DNA from: Isoetes taiwanensis
Lineage: Eukaryota; Streptophyta; Lycopodiopsida; Isoetales; Isoetaceae
NCBI GenBank assembly: GCA_021234155.1
Contig: JAJEKV010000090.1
Coordinates: 2,968,479-3,032,478, forward strand
DNA: 64,000 nt
Reading direction: 5' to 3'
The stretch's first letter is position 1. Every line of letters begins with the position of its first letter. The position numbers and the translations under genes are program-made. The notes beneath the pieces were generated by a model. It was not told the DNA's origin. It did no database searches and saw nothing but the letters and a program-made list of their open reading frames with translations. This document shows, in pieces, positions 46,861 to 58,641 of this stretch.

Positions 46861-46973
46861 GGGTGCGCCGGCGCACCCCATCCTCAGGTGAGTTGTGATC
46901 TGCCCTTTTTTTCCCTTTCTTTATTTCTGTATATTTTGAAATGCATCAAACAGGGATGCGCGCCGGCGCATCC
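46861..46973. repeat. GC-rich palindromes around CGCCGGCG
   Basis: 46861-46878 is a perfect 18-bp palindrome (GGGTGCGCCGGCGCACCC). 46954-46973 is a near-palindrome with the same core preceded by GCATCAAACAGG. A third related unit lies near 47587-47612, again after GCATCAAAC. Confidence 0.7.
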
Positions 46974-48131
46974 ATACGTTTTTTTTATCGATCTTGTTTG
47001 CAACAGATTTTATTTTTCATAGATCTTGATTTTGCTTTCTCTTTCTGCTGCTGTCGTGGTTTAAAGGGAAAATATCAGGTATTATATTTTATCTTTTGTT
47101 ATGTAATAGATTCACAACTCAAGAACTTATACCGCTGAGGCTCTGTTCAGAAAAACAAAATGGAACCTGATTAGCACCCTTCTCGATGAACTGAGGATGA
47201 AGCAATGCTAATATATCAAGGATTTTCGTATTGAATGTTAAATTTTATGTTTAGATGATCATTTCCTAGATTTAAATTAGAAATTCGTTCCTCTCCATTA
47301 TCTTGAACCTCCCTTGCCTCCTATACCACGGGTTTTGGCAATGATATTGCTTCTGTATTGTTATGCTTCATATGAAGCACTCATCATGTTGTGAATGAAC
47401 TGCATTGCTTTGCCATGGCTAAATCAAGGAACAAGCATGAAGCATGTAGAACACACATTTGAGAAGCAGCCGTATAGTTTTTAACTTTTGTTTTGTTAAA
47501 CATTTTAACTTTTGTTTTGTTAAACAACGATTATGTCTATTCTTGTCTAAGCGAAACTCAAGTTTTGTTATTCTCAAATTTTTTTTGCATCAAACTGTGA
47601 TGCGCGCCGGCTCACTCCTCTATAAGCGTGATAGTTTATCTCAAAAATGATGAAAATCTAGACAAAGCATATAAAGGAAGAGAGACACATAGGACGAAAG
47701 AGAGACAAGAGAGACAAGCGATGATCCCAGAACAACACACACTATCAATTGTATTGAATCACACTATATATATATATCTACTCTATATATGTTCTTATGT
47801 TTGTTGCGCTTATCCGACCGTCCGTTCGAGATCCGACGGCTCACGTGGCTTTGGAACATATCCTACGGCCCAGATGGCTTGGGAGTTTACATATAATCCG
47901 TATAGACGCGATCCTACGGTCCAGGTTGATCTGATCCTGATCGTCGGTCCGAGATCCTACGACTCACGTTACTTTGGGACACATCCTACGGTGTACATGA
48001 CTTTGGGAATTATATGTAATAGATTCTATGGCTCATGTTGCGTGAGATCTCGACCCTTGATCGAGTCCAAGATCCTACGGCCCAAGTTGAATGCTCATCC
48101 CTTAGGAAAAGGCTTTTAAAATTTTTATGTT

Positions 48132-48200
48132 GTGTGGGGGATTCGAACCCTGGCCATTGACCCCCCAACCCCCCATTCTAACCATTAGACCAAGCATTAA
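48132..48200 (-). other. tRNA-like A-box/B-box block in the 3' LTR
   Basis: On minus the sequence has TGGTCTAATGGTTAGAATG (A-box like) and, about 30 nt later, GGTTCGAATCC (perfect B box). The acceptor stem does not pair, so it is not a working tRNA. Homologous blocks lie at 54130-54196 and 55432-55494. Confidence 0.5.
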
Positions 48201-48280
48201 TTCCATGAATAATTTATGTTTCAAATATACTTAAGGGTAACGTTGCCATTAAGATAAAATAGACTATAACATTCTAGCTA

Positions 48281-48330
48281 GTTCAAGAAGGTTCTAGAAT
48301 GTTCTGGAAGGCTCTAGAAAGTTCTAGAAC
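48281..48330. promoter_or_regulatory. Heat-shock-element array in the 3' LTR
   Basis: Five consecutive decamers of the form nTTCnnGAAn give ten alternating pentamers in 50 bp. Only one is imperfect (CTC for TTC at 48312). Three units already define a strong HSF-binding site. Downstream on the coding strand (lower coordinates) AT-rich TATA-like words occur near 48220-48265. Confidence 0.75.
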
Positions 48331-48997
48331 ATAAGAGAATCTAGGGGGGATCTAAGAAAATTCTTCTGGAAAGTTCCAAATTGTTCTAATAAGTTTTAGA
48401 ATGTTCTAGAATGTAGGGGAATCTACGAGAATGTAAGGAAATCTAGGGAAATACTTCCAGAAAGTTCTAGAATATATTGAAAGTCTTAGAATGTTCCAGA
48501 AAGTCTTAGAATGTTCTAAAAAGTTATAGAATGTAAAGGAATCCAGAAGAATCTAATAGAATGTAAGAAAATCTTATAAAATGTAAGAGAATCTAGAAAA
48601 ATATTTACAAGCCTAAGGGAATCTCTTAAAATCTGGAGGATCTAAAGGAATCTTCATAAAATCTAAGGGAATCTAAGAAAATGTTGATGAAACCTTAGAG
48701 TATCTAAGAGAATCTTTATAGAATCTCTTTGAATCTCATGTAATATAAGGGAACCTAGGGCAATCTCATAAAATCTAAATGAATCTAAGAGAATCTAAGG
48801 GGATCTTCATAGAATCTTGGAGAATCTAGGGAAATCTAATAGAATCTAGAGGGAATCTTATAAAATTTAGAGAAATGCTCACGAACCCTCTAAGAGAAGC
48901 TTGGTGGAATCTTAGAGACAAGAGATTCTTTTACAAGAACTTGCACGTAGGAACATGCTAAAACTCGAACCTGCACCGTAGGACGCATTAAATTTCT

Positions 48998-49116
<119 letters not shown>

Positions 49117-49238
49117 TGGGTTGCATGCATGCACACGCATGCGCATGCATGCACACGCATGCGCATGCATTGAGAACATGCACGACACAGACAATGACAC
49201 ACTTGCATGCATTGGAGGACAACGTAGCATCTCCAACA

Positions 49239-49245
49239 CCCCCCC
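49239..49245 (-). other. Copia 1 polypurine tract
   Basis: GGGGGGG on minus, directly before the 3' LTR start TGTTGGAG. This is the plus-strand priming site. Confidence 0.65.
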
Positions 49246-49418
49246 TGCAACGTTGGTCTCTCAATGAAAGAAACCAAAATATATGTGATTCAAATACTCA
49301 GAAGGTGACCAAGGATGCACATGCATCCCCCCTTGCAGCCTTGGTCATGTGCCCGGGTTAAAAAACCTTTTGTGGGAAGCAAAAGGAAAAACCGTGGCAC
49401 CCTTCAGAAAAGTATCTA

Positions 49419-52400
49419 TCAAGGAGAAGACGAAGGGAGGATCCGCAACTGAGTGGTAAAATCTTCATGCTTTGTCAGAGATAAAGCTTTGGTAAAGATA
49501 TCCGCAATCATGTTATCCGTAGGGACAACATCAGTAGCATAATTGTCTTTTTCTTGACTTCGGTTTAATGTAATGGTAATGAATATCAATATGCTTGGAC
49601 TTTGAATGAAAGACCTCATCCTTAGTTAAAGATATGGCACTCTGATTGTCACAATGTAAAAGTGCCGGACCGATGAGTACTTGTTGAAAAGATTGAAGTA
49701 GACGTCGCAACCAGACCAACTCTCTGCTTGCCATACTAGCGGCAACATATTCTGTTTCAGTGGTGGACACAGCAACACAATGTTGTTTCTTGCTATACCA
49801 AGCCATAAAGAAACATGCTCCACTTGTAGAGCGAGAAGTATCAGGACAACCTCTCCAATCAGCGTCAGTATAACCAACCAATTGTGGACCAAAACCTTGA
49901 CGAACGTAAACCAAAGCATGATCGATAGTGCCTTTTAGATACCGAAGAACTCTTTTGGTTGCATTCCAATGTTGGCGTCCTGGATTAGACATAAATTGTC
50001 CTAATGTGTTGACAACATAACTGATATCTGGCCTGGTGGCATGGGCTAAGTACATTAAAGCACCGATAAGATTTGCATATGGATATTGAGCCATGTCAAG
50101 ATGCTCAGCTTCTGTTTGAGGACACATGTGTTTCAGCAATTTGACGTTAACTCCCAAGGGGGTTGACTGTATACTTTCGTTGGCTCAATCGTATGCAATT
50201 ATCGTGACGCTCAATTTGAAGTCCAAGACAAGATTTGATAGAACCAAGATCCACCATGTCAAATGCGCCAAGATTATTCTTACATCGAAGCTAGAAAATC
50301 AAGGCTGTTGGATACTAGAATAGTATCATCAACATATAGCAATAAAAGATAAAATGCGGGACCAACTTTTTGTAATAGAGATTTGCATCTGCAGTGGTGG
50401 GTAAGTAACCATCGAAATAAAAATGCATTCATTTTAGGTATACCCGGCGCGGGATGCTTGTTTTAAACCATATAAAGCTTTTAAGTAACTTGCAAACCAT
50501 AGGTGTGGGACCTGTGATCTTGTAGCCATCGGGTTGTTCCATATAAATATCCTCTGTAAGATCGCCATTGAGGAAGGCCGTTTTAACATCCATTTGATGA
50601 ACATATAGATTATGGGCGACTGCAAATGCTAACAAAGCGCGAACAGTCGCCAAAGCATTACCCCAGCGAGAATGTCTCATGATAATCAATTCCGGCAATT
50701 TGAAAAACCTTTCGCCATAAAAAGCGTGCTTTGAATCGTCAAAAGTACCATCTGCTTTAGTTTTAACACGGAAAACCCACTTACTTTTAATAGGTTTGCG
50801 ACCAGAAGGAAGGGCAACTAAATCCCATGTGCCTTTACTTATCAAAGAGTGATATTCAGCATCCATTGCTTGTTGCCAATATTCCTGCTCATCAGAATTG
50901 AGAGCATCATGAATAGTAACAGGTTCAGTAATGGAGACAAAAGTATAATAGTCGCGCAAAGTAACCGGGGGTGGTTCTGCATGTGGCTGAGGAACATTAT
51001 CATCCATCGAAATAATATTGTCATGTAATTGAGCAGATATATCCTCATATTCGCCTCCAACACTATCAGGTAAATCCGAAATATCAGGCAACAATGAGAC
51101 TTCTTCAATGGCACGATCATCAAAAATATCGTCATCATAGTGTTCTCGGAAATTTGATAGAATATCGTGAGTAACAGATGGCTTAAGGAGCTGGGCCATA
51201 ATAGTTTCATTAACAATAGTATCTCTATAGCGGCAGAGAACAATTTTCTTAGAAACCAAATCAAAGCGGTCGATAAGTTTGGTGCAAGATGTCGATATCC
51301 TAAAAGATAACCTTTTGAGCAACTGGTTGTAATTTACTCCGTTTCTCCTTAGGAATATAGGCATAGGCTTGACATCCAAATACTTTAAAATGTGCTACTG
51401 TGGGCTTCTTGCAAGACCATATCTCAAAAGGTGTGAAACCAGCGACAGATGAAGAAGATATACAATTTTGAACATAAACGGCTGTACTCGCTGCTTCAGC
51501 CCAAAATTGTGTATTTAAACCAGAATGAAGCAACATACTCCGAATAGCATTCAAGGCGGTCCCCGTTCTTATGTTTCGCCACTCCATTATCTTTGTGGTG
51601 TGTGTGTTGTAAATTCTCTCGAGAATGCCGACATTAGTACAAAAAGAGTCAAATACATGATTCTTAAATTCACCACCATTGTCGCTAATGCTTTTAAGGG
51701 CACATCCATCCGCAATTCCACCATTGCCTTCCACTTACGTAATGTTGAGAAAACATCGATTTCTTCGTGAGAGAAAAGATGAAAGAATAACGTGAGTAAT
51801 CATCAATGATTAAGAGAAAATATATGGCACCACCAAGTGACCGTGGCAATGGTCCACAAAGGTCCATATGGACCAACTCCAAAATAGAAGATGCACGAGG
51901 TCCAACATGATTAAAAGAACGCCGACAAGGCTTACCAAGTACACAAGCCTCACATGGTGCCAAGAGTGCCCGAGAATCCATCGAGAAGCCATTAACGACA
52001 CCATGTCGCCTTCATGTCCAACAAGATGAAAAAGAGGCATGACAAAAGCGTCCATGCCATAAATCTCCATCAGGATGTCGTGCAGTAAGAGCATAGATTA
52101 GACCATCTGTAATTCGGTACTCATATAAATTGTGATGGCGCATGCCAGTACCAAGTATTAAGCCATCTTTCAAAAGGTAGCAAAATAACTCATCAAAGTA
52201 AAGATGAATACCAACATCAGTTAATCGAGAAACAGAAAGTAAATGACGATGTAAAGCAGGAACATGTAAAACACCACGCAAAGAATGAATTCTTGAATGA
52301 GCTCGTAATGGGAGATCACCAATACCAAGAATTTGTTGACGACTGTCATCTCCCATATAAACATATTTTAAAACGCGCAAGGGATGGTAATTTCTGAGCA

Positions 52401-53511
52401 AGGATTTCTCATATACCATATGTTGCGTTGCACCTAGATGAAAATTGCACAAAGGTGTAAACATAATAGCTAGACAACACCAGATAAATTCAAGATAATA
52501 CTATAAGTTAGGAACTTAATATTTCAATACCACACACAATATCAATGCTCAACAATATATATAAGAAATAAATTCCAACACTATATGTAGAAGTTGACAA
52601 GATTGATATCCACGTGACCCACGACCACGTCCATATCCACTACGACAAAAAGTGTTATAATCATGGCGACCATTATAATCACTGCGACCATACACACTAC
52701 TACGACCATAACCCCCACGCCCATGGTCATATCCTCCATCATAACCTCGACCATAACTACGGCCATAACCACGACCAAAGGATCCATCATAACCACGACC
52801 AAAAGACCGAAATCTTTTTCTTTGTTCAGAAGACTCAGAAGGTGGGTTTCTTTTCCTTGTATCTGCAACCATTACAGTGTCTTTGACGTCAGGGGGTGCA
52901 ATAACTCGGCGCACATGATCTTCTAAGGATTCACACGCGTCTTCAAAAGTAACATGCTTCTTATTCATCAATATAGAAATGATGACCCCGAATTCAGAGG
53001 ATGGAAAAGTTTCCAATAGCTGCATCACCAATTCATCTTTGGATATAGGCGCTCCGGCAGCAGCCAATTGTTCAATTATTTCTTTGAAGCGATCAACATG
53101 AGTTCTAACAGTACTTGATGAATCATATTGGAGATTTGCCAAACTCCTCTTCAAGAAAAGGACTTCTTGCTTTGTTCTCTTATTGTAAACCTGCTCTAAA
53201 TAATTCCAGACCTCACTGGATGTGATAAATTGATCAACATCTTTCAATCCATACACTAAGAGACGCCGTGCTGCACGATCTTTGGTTTTCCATTGCTCCT
53301 TCTCTTTAAGCCATGTATCAAAAGTTTGTCCAGAAGTAATCAATTGATCATTCAACATTGGTTGCTTGGGACACTCCTTTTTTCCAATTACATAATCAAG
53401 CAAATCATCACTCTCTAACACACATTTGATCTTCCTCTTCCAACCAGGATATCCAGTACCGTTGAAAACATAAATTGTTTTAGCTGACGAATCGCCCTTC
53501 ACGGTTATCAC
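49419..53511 (-). pseudogene. Copia 1 gag-pol polyprotein, frameshifted
   Basis: Gag: 53511-52549, UBN2-type (FNGTGYPGWKRKIKCVLES), starting without an ATG in frame. Its C-terminus is a GRGY/GYGR-rich repeat and no CCHC zinc knuckle is seen. Protease region 52464-52012 reads FHLGATQHM where copia has a DSGAT-type site, so the catalytic Asp is missing. Integrase: LWHGRFCHAS, CEACVLGKPCRRSF, IDDYSRYSF (51981-51694) and SDNGGEF (about 51680). Reverse transcriptase: KSKWVFRVKTKADG, HQMDVKTAFLNGDL, YVDD at 50336-50325. RNase H: 50157-49531 with ETEYVAAS and HCDNQSAISL. Several frame changes and stops make it non-functional. Confidence 0.85.
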
Positions 53512-53516
53512 CTACA

Positions 53517-53528
53517 GCTCTGATACCA
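53517..53528 (-). other. Copia 1 primer-binding site
   Basis: TGGTATCAGAGC immediately next to the 5' LTR end (...TTCATCA), complementary to the 3' end of plant initiator tRNA-Met. Confidence 0.85.
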
Positions 53529-54129
53529 TGATGAAAATCTAGACAAAGCATATAAAGGAAGAGAGACACATAGGACGAAAGAGAGACAAGAGAGACAAGC
53601 GATGATCCCAGAACAACACACAATTGTATTGAATCACACTATATATATCTATATACTCTCTATATACTCTCTATATATGTTCTTATGTTTGTCGCGCTTA
53701 TCCGACCGTCCGTTCGAGATCCGACGGCTCACGTGGCTTTGGGGCATATCGTACGGCCCAGATGGCTTGGGAGTTTGTTTGTAGCTTATATGTAAGCGAT
53801 CCTACGGTCCAAGTTCATTTGATCTTGATCGTCGGTCCGAGATCCTACGGCTCACGTTGCTTTGGGACACATCCTACGGTGCACATGGCTTTGGGAATTA
53901 TATGTAATCGATCCTACGGTCCAGGTTGATTCGATCCTGATCGTCGATCCAGGATTTTACGGCTCACGTGGCTTGGCACATATTCTAGGTGCACATGACT
54001 TTGGGAATTATATGTAATAGATCCTATGGCTCATGTTGCGTGAGATCTCGACCCTTGATTGGGTCTGAGATCCTACGGCCCAAGTTGAATGCTCATCCCT
54101 TAGGAAAAGGCTTTTAAAATTTTTATGTT

Positions 54130-54196
54130 GTGTAGGGGATTCGAACCCTGGCCATTGACTCCCCAACCCCCCATTCTAACCACTAGACCAAGCATT
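54130..54196 (-). other. tRNA-like block, 5' LTR copy 1
   Basis: Same A-box/B-box arrangement as at 48132-48200; the B box GGTTCGAATCC is intact. Confidence 0.45.
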
Positions 54197-54287
54197 AATT
54201 GTATGAAAAATTTATGTTTCACATATACTTAAGGGTAATGTTCCCATTAAGACAAAATAGACTATAACATTCTAGCTAGTTCAAGAG

Positions 54288-54347
54288 GTTCTAGAATGTT
54301 CTGGAAGGCTCTAGAAAGTTCTAGAATCTTCTAGAAAGTTCTAGAAC
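54288..54347. promoter_or_regulatory. Heat-shock-element array, 5' LTR copy 1
   Basis: Twelve alternating TTC/GAA pentamers in 60 bp (GTTCTAGAAT-type decamers), with one imperfect unit. It is one decamer pair longer than the array in the 3' LTR. Confidence 0.75.
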
Positions 54348-55431
54348 ATAAGAGAATCTAAGGGGGATCTAAGAAAATTCTTCCAGAAAGTTCCAAATTG
54401 TTCTAATAAGTTTTAGAATGTTCTAGAATGTAGGGGAATCTACGGGAATGTAAGAAAATCTAGGGAAATACTTCCAGAAAGTTCTAGAATATATTGAAAG
54501 TCTTAGAATGTTCTAGAAAGTCTTAGAATGTTCTAAAAAGTTATAGAATGTAAAGGAATCTAGAAGAATCTAATAGAATGTAAGAAAATCTTATAAAATG
54601 TAAGAGAATCTAGGAAAATATTTACAAGCCTAAGGGAATCTCTTAAAATCTTGGGGATCTAAAGGAATCTTCATAAAATCTAAGGGAATCTAAGAAAACG
54701 TTGATGAAATCTTAGAGTATCTAAGGGAATCTTTATAGAATCTCTTTGAATCTAAGGGCAATCTGATGAAATCTAAATGAATCTAAGAGAATCTAAGGGG
54801 ATCTTCATAGAATCTTGGAGAATCTAGGGAATTTTAATGGAACCTAGAGGGAATCTTGTAAAATTAAGAGAAATGCTCACGAACCCTCTAAGAGAACCTT
54901 GGTAGAATCTTAGAGAATCTATGAATTTAGAGTATTCTCAAGAGATTCTTTTACAAGAACTTGCACGTAGGAACATGCTAAAACTCGAACATGCACCGTA
55001 GGACGCATTAAATTTCTTGTATATATGTTCTTATGTTTGTCCTCCTAAATCCGACCGTTGATCCGAGATCCTACGGCTCACGTGGCTTTGGGACGTATCC
55101 TACGGCCCAGATGGCTTGGGAGTTTGTGTATAGACTATATGTAAGTGATCCTACGGTCCAGGTTGATTTGATCCTGATCGTCGGTCCGAGATCCTACGGC
55201 TCACATTGCTTTGGGAAACATCCTACGGTGCACATGGCTTTGGGAATTATATGTAATCGATCCTATGGTCCAGGTTGTTCTTGATCTTGATCGTCGATCT
55301 AGGATCCTACGGCTCATGTTACTTTAGATTTTTGCCACATGGCACGATCTCAGCCCTTGATCGGGTCCAAGATCGGGCCCACGTTGAATGCTCATCCTTT
55401 AAGGAAAGGCTTTTAAAATTTTTATATTGTG

Positions 55432-55494
55432 TGGGGGATTTGAACCCTGGTCATTAACCCCCCAGCCCCCCATTCTAACCACTAGACCAAGCAT
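55432..55494 (-). other. tRNA-like block, 5' LTR copy 2
   Basis: The B box here is GGTTCAAATCC, still within the consensus. The A-box region is CTTGGTCTAGTGG on minus. Confidence 0.4.
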
Positions 55495-55587
55495 TAATTC
55501 TATGAATAACTTATGTTTCAAATATACTTAAGGGTAACAATCCAGTTAAGATAAAATGTATAACATTCTAACTAGTTCAAAAAAGTT

Positions 55588-55665
55588 CTAGAATGTTCTG
55601 AAAGGCTCTAGAAAGTTCTAGAATCTGCTAGAAAGTTCCAAAATATTCTAGAAAATTCTAGAACA
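55588..55665. promoter_or_regulatory. Heat-shock-element array, 5' LTR copy 2
   Basis: GTTCTAGAAT decamers as in the other two arrays, with several substitutions and two spacing changes towards the right end. Confidence 0.65.
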
Positions 55666-56487
55666 TAATCTGGGGGGAATCTATGAAAATTCTTCCAGAA
55701 AGTTTCAAATTGTTCTAATAAGTTCTAGAATGTTCGAGAATGTAGGAATCCATGGGAAGGTAAGAGAATCTAGGGAAATACTTCCAGAAAGTTCTAGGAT
55801 ATTTTGAAAGTCTCAGAATGTTCCAGAAAGTCTTAGAATGTTCCAGAAAGCCTTAGAATGTTCTAAAAAGTTCTAGAATGTAAAGGAATCCAGGAGAATC
55901 TAACGAAATCTAAGAAAATCTCATAAAATGTGAGAGAATCTAGGAAAATATTTACAAGCCTAAGGAATCTCTTAAAATCTAGGGGATCTAAGGGAATCTT
56001 CATAAAATCCAAGGCAATCTAGGAAAATGTTGATGAAATCTTAGAGTATCTAAGGGAATCTTTATAGAATCTCTTTGAATCTCATATAATGTAAGGGAAC
56101 CTAAGGCAATCTCATAAAATCTAAAGGGATCTAAGGGAATCTAAGGGGATCGTCATAGAATCTTGGAGAATCTACGGAGGGAATCTTATAAAATTTAGAG
56201 GAATCTCCACGAAACTTCCAAGAGAACCTTGGTAGAATCTTAGAAAATCTATGAATTTAGAGTATTCTCAAGACATTCTTTTAGAATGTAGGGCACGACA
56301 AGAACTTGCAGCATAGGAACATGCTAAAACTCGAACATGCACCATAGGACGCATTAAATTTCTTGTATATATATATACATTGGGTTGCATGCATGCACAC
56401 GCATGCGCATGCATTGAGAACATGCACGACACAGACAATGACACACTTGCATGCATTGGAGGACAACGTAGCATCTCCAACAAAAAA

Positions 56488-58355
56488 ATCAGGTACTCTT
56501 CATGATCGTACCTTGCACTTTGTAGTTTCTTGCACTTTTCTACTTTTTGCAATTCTTATATATTCAAAGTCTTACTTAAAATACTGAGCTATCATCTAAG
56601 AACTTGTATGTTGAAACAAGATAGACCATTTGTAGTTGTGAAATAGGAACGGTTTGGAAAATGTGTGTTCGACTATCATTCTTTGGGCAAGAAAGGGCAT
56701 GTCACCCAAATTCGAGAAGGACGTTGTGCAAATTGGTAAGTACAATATGTATCTACTTTCATAAAATGTTTGTGGTATCTCTCTCATGCCGTTGTACGCC
56801 GGTGTAATGTTTTTTCAACGTGAGTACCATGAGTTTTGAAAAAAAATCCTTTTGGCAAATATTTCGTTCAGATTGTACCATGAACATATTAAGGTTGTAC
56901 CATGAACATAATACAGCTTCCTTCCTGAGAGGTATATCTTAAAAAATCTAGCATCATTCAAGATGTTTATTATAGACAAGGAGGAAACCGTATTTGCATA
57001 GAAAGGTCAATTGCAAAATCCAACATTCAACTTAAGAAAATGGTAGGAAAGATTGCATCAACCTATCTGCATTGCTTCTGTGGGAGACATTAACAATTTA
57101 GTTACACTTTTCCTGATCTTGATCTAATTCACGGTACATATTTTAGTAATTTGCTTATTCTTCTAGTATTTATAACGCTTTGCATGTCATATCTGTCAAA
57201 TATGACAACCATAATAGACAACGAATGCCAAGCCACATGTTTGTTTTGGCACCACAAATAGGCTGCCATAACATGGCATACACTCTTAAGAACCTATCAA
57301 ATTGCTGGGCATGGGATACAGTTTTGATGTTTAAATATCAACATCTTATATTTGAACTTGATCAAATAATAATCGATGCATTCTTATCATAAAAACATGT
57401 ACTTATGCATGGCAATGCTCGCCACATGTTTATTAGACAAAACGCCTTTACAGGAAAAAAGATTAATGTAGTTTAAAGATAACCACTTCATTCCAAAACG
57501 GCAAAAAGTCATATAGACTTAAGAATATTATGCTTCTGGCTAAGTTGTGATTGCTTATTCCATTATAAGTTCCTTCCATAAAAATTGTTGTTATAGCTAT
57601 ATACAAAATTCTACTGTAGAATAAAGGTGCCAAGCATATACCCAAGAACATTAGGCACACGTGTGCTACTTTTAATCGTAAGGGATTGTGCAATGACAGT
57701 CACCTCATTGTACGTGCTTTTGGCATGCTACAAATCAGTGGGAAATATATTGGGCATTGGATTTTCATATTTGGCATTCCTTTGGTGCCTAAGAATGCAG
57801 AAATGATGTTTCGGTTTGAGCAAAATATAGCTTCAACTATGAGTGACAATCATAAGTCCTTATATTTGTTGATGATGAATGTAAGGAAATATCAGTGTGA
57901 TACTATTGTCTAATGGTTGCAAACACGTAAACAATTCTTTTTTACATTACTCTGATGACTTCATGTTGGAAGTACGTAATAAGAAATACCCTTTTACATT
58001 ATATGAGTTTGTTTTTTCCATCAATATTAGCAATATTAGTATTCAACTACAGCTTATTTTTTGCTTGCAATTTGTTATATGCACGTCATCTGGTTTAAAA
58101 CTAACATTTGAATTTCAAGTTTGGGTTGTCAAGCATAACCGTCTTACTTAAAATAGACATAGTATCCTCATAAATGAAGTTAATACCAATTATAGTTTGA
58201 TTCAGTTATAAATAAAAGATGATTAAATGAACATAGTATCTTCATAAATGAAGTCAACACCAACTATACTTTCCTTCAAATATAAATGGAAAGTTGCGGG
58301 ATTAATAAAAACCCTCTAAACCATTCCTTAAAAAACCCTCCAAAAATTCGCACTC
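56488..58355. other. Right part of the middle TIR element, no gene seen
   Basis: AT-rich. None of the short frames has recognisable domains. It ends in the inverted repeat (58303-58355). Confidence 0.5.
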
Positions 58356-58641
58356 GACCTGATTACGGTTGCTGCATTGACCGCACACTTCATTGCTTAA
58401 ATCCTGCTCCTCTAGGCTTGATTCATCCACACACCCATTGGCTGCAAGTTCATACCATTTGTAATCATCGATCCGGCGGTTAAGGATCGGATTTACTTTC
58501 CAATCCGGGCTCGACCTGTCTTCAACAATATCCCACAGGATAAGAACTAGAAATAAGACGTCTTCAATAATATCCCACAGGCTTATCATCGAAAATAAGC
58601 TTTCGAACCATTGAATCATATTTTCATTTTTAATGTTAGTT
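58356..58641 (-). repeat. Copia 2 3' LTR, proximal half
   Basis: Starts with the second GACCTGAT and matches 62651-62935 closely. It contains two ~42-bp-spaced copies of CAATATCCCACAGG. It lies directly after the RNase H stop codon. Confidence 0.85.

Larger units (their letters stand above)
53529..56482 (-). repeat. Copia 1 5' LTR, 2954 bp with internal tandem duplication
   Basis: 53676-55021 and 55022 to about 56367 are tandem copies of a ~1.35-kb unit that begins TATATATGTTCTTATGTTTG. Each has its own tRNA-like block and heat-shock-element array. The 3' LTR has a single copy. Confidence 0.85.

Noticed and set aside
48132-48200. A functional tRNA gene
   Set aside because: Only the A and B boxes fit; the acceptor stem does not pair and the T stem is imperfect.
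52614-52926. Plus-strand His/Asn- and Thr/Ile-rich frames
   Set aside because: Antisense shadow of the GRGY-coding repeat in copia 1 gag.
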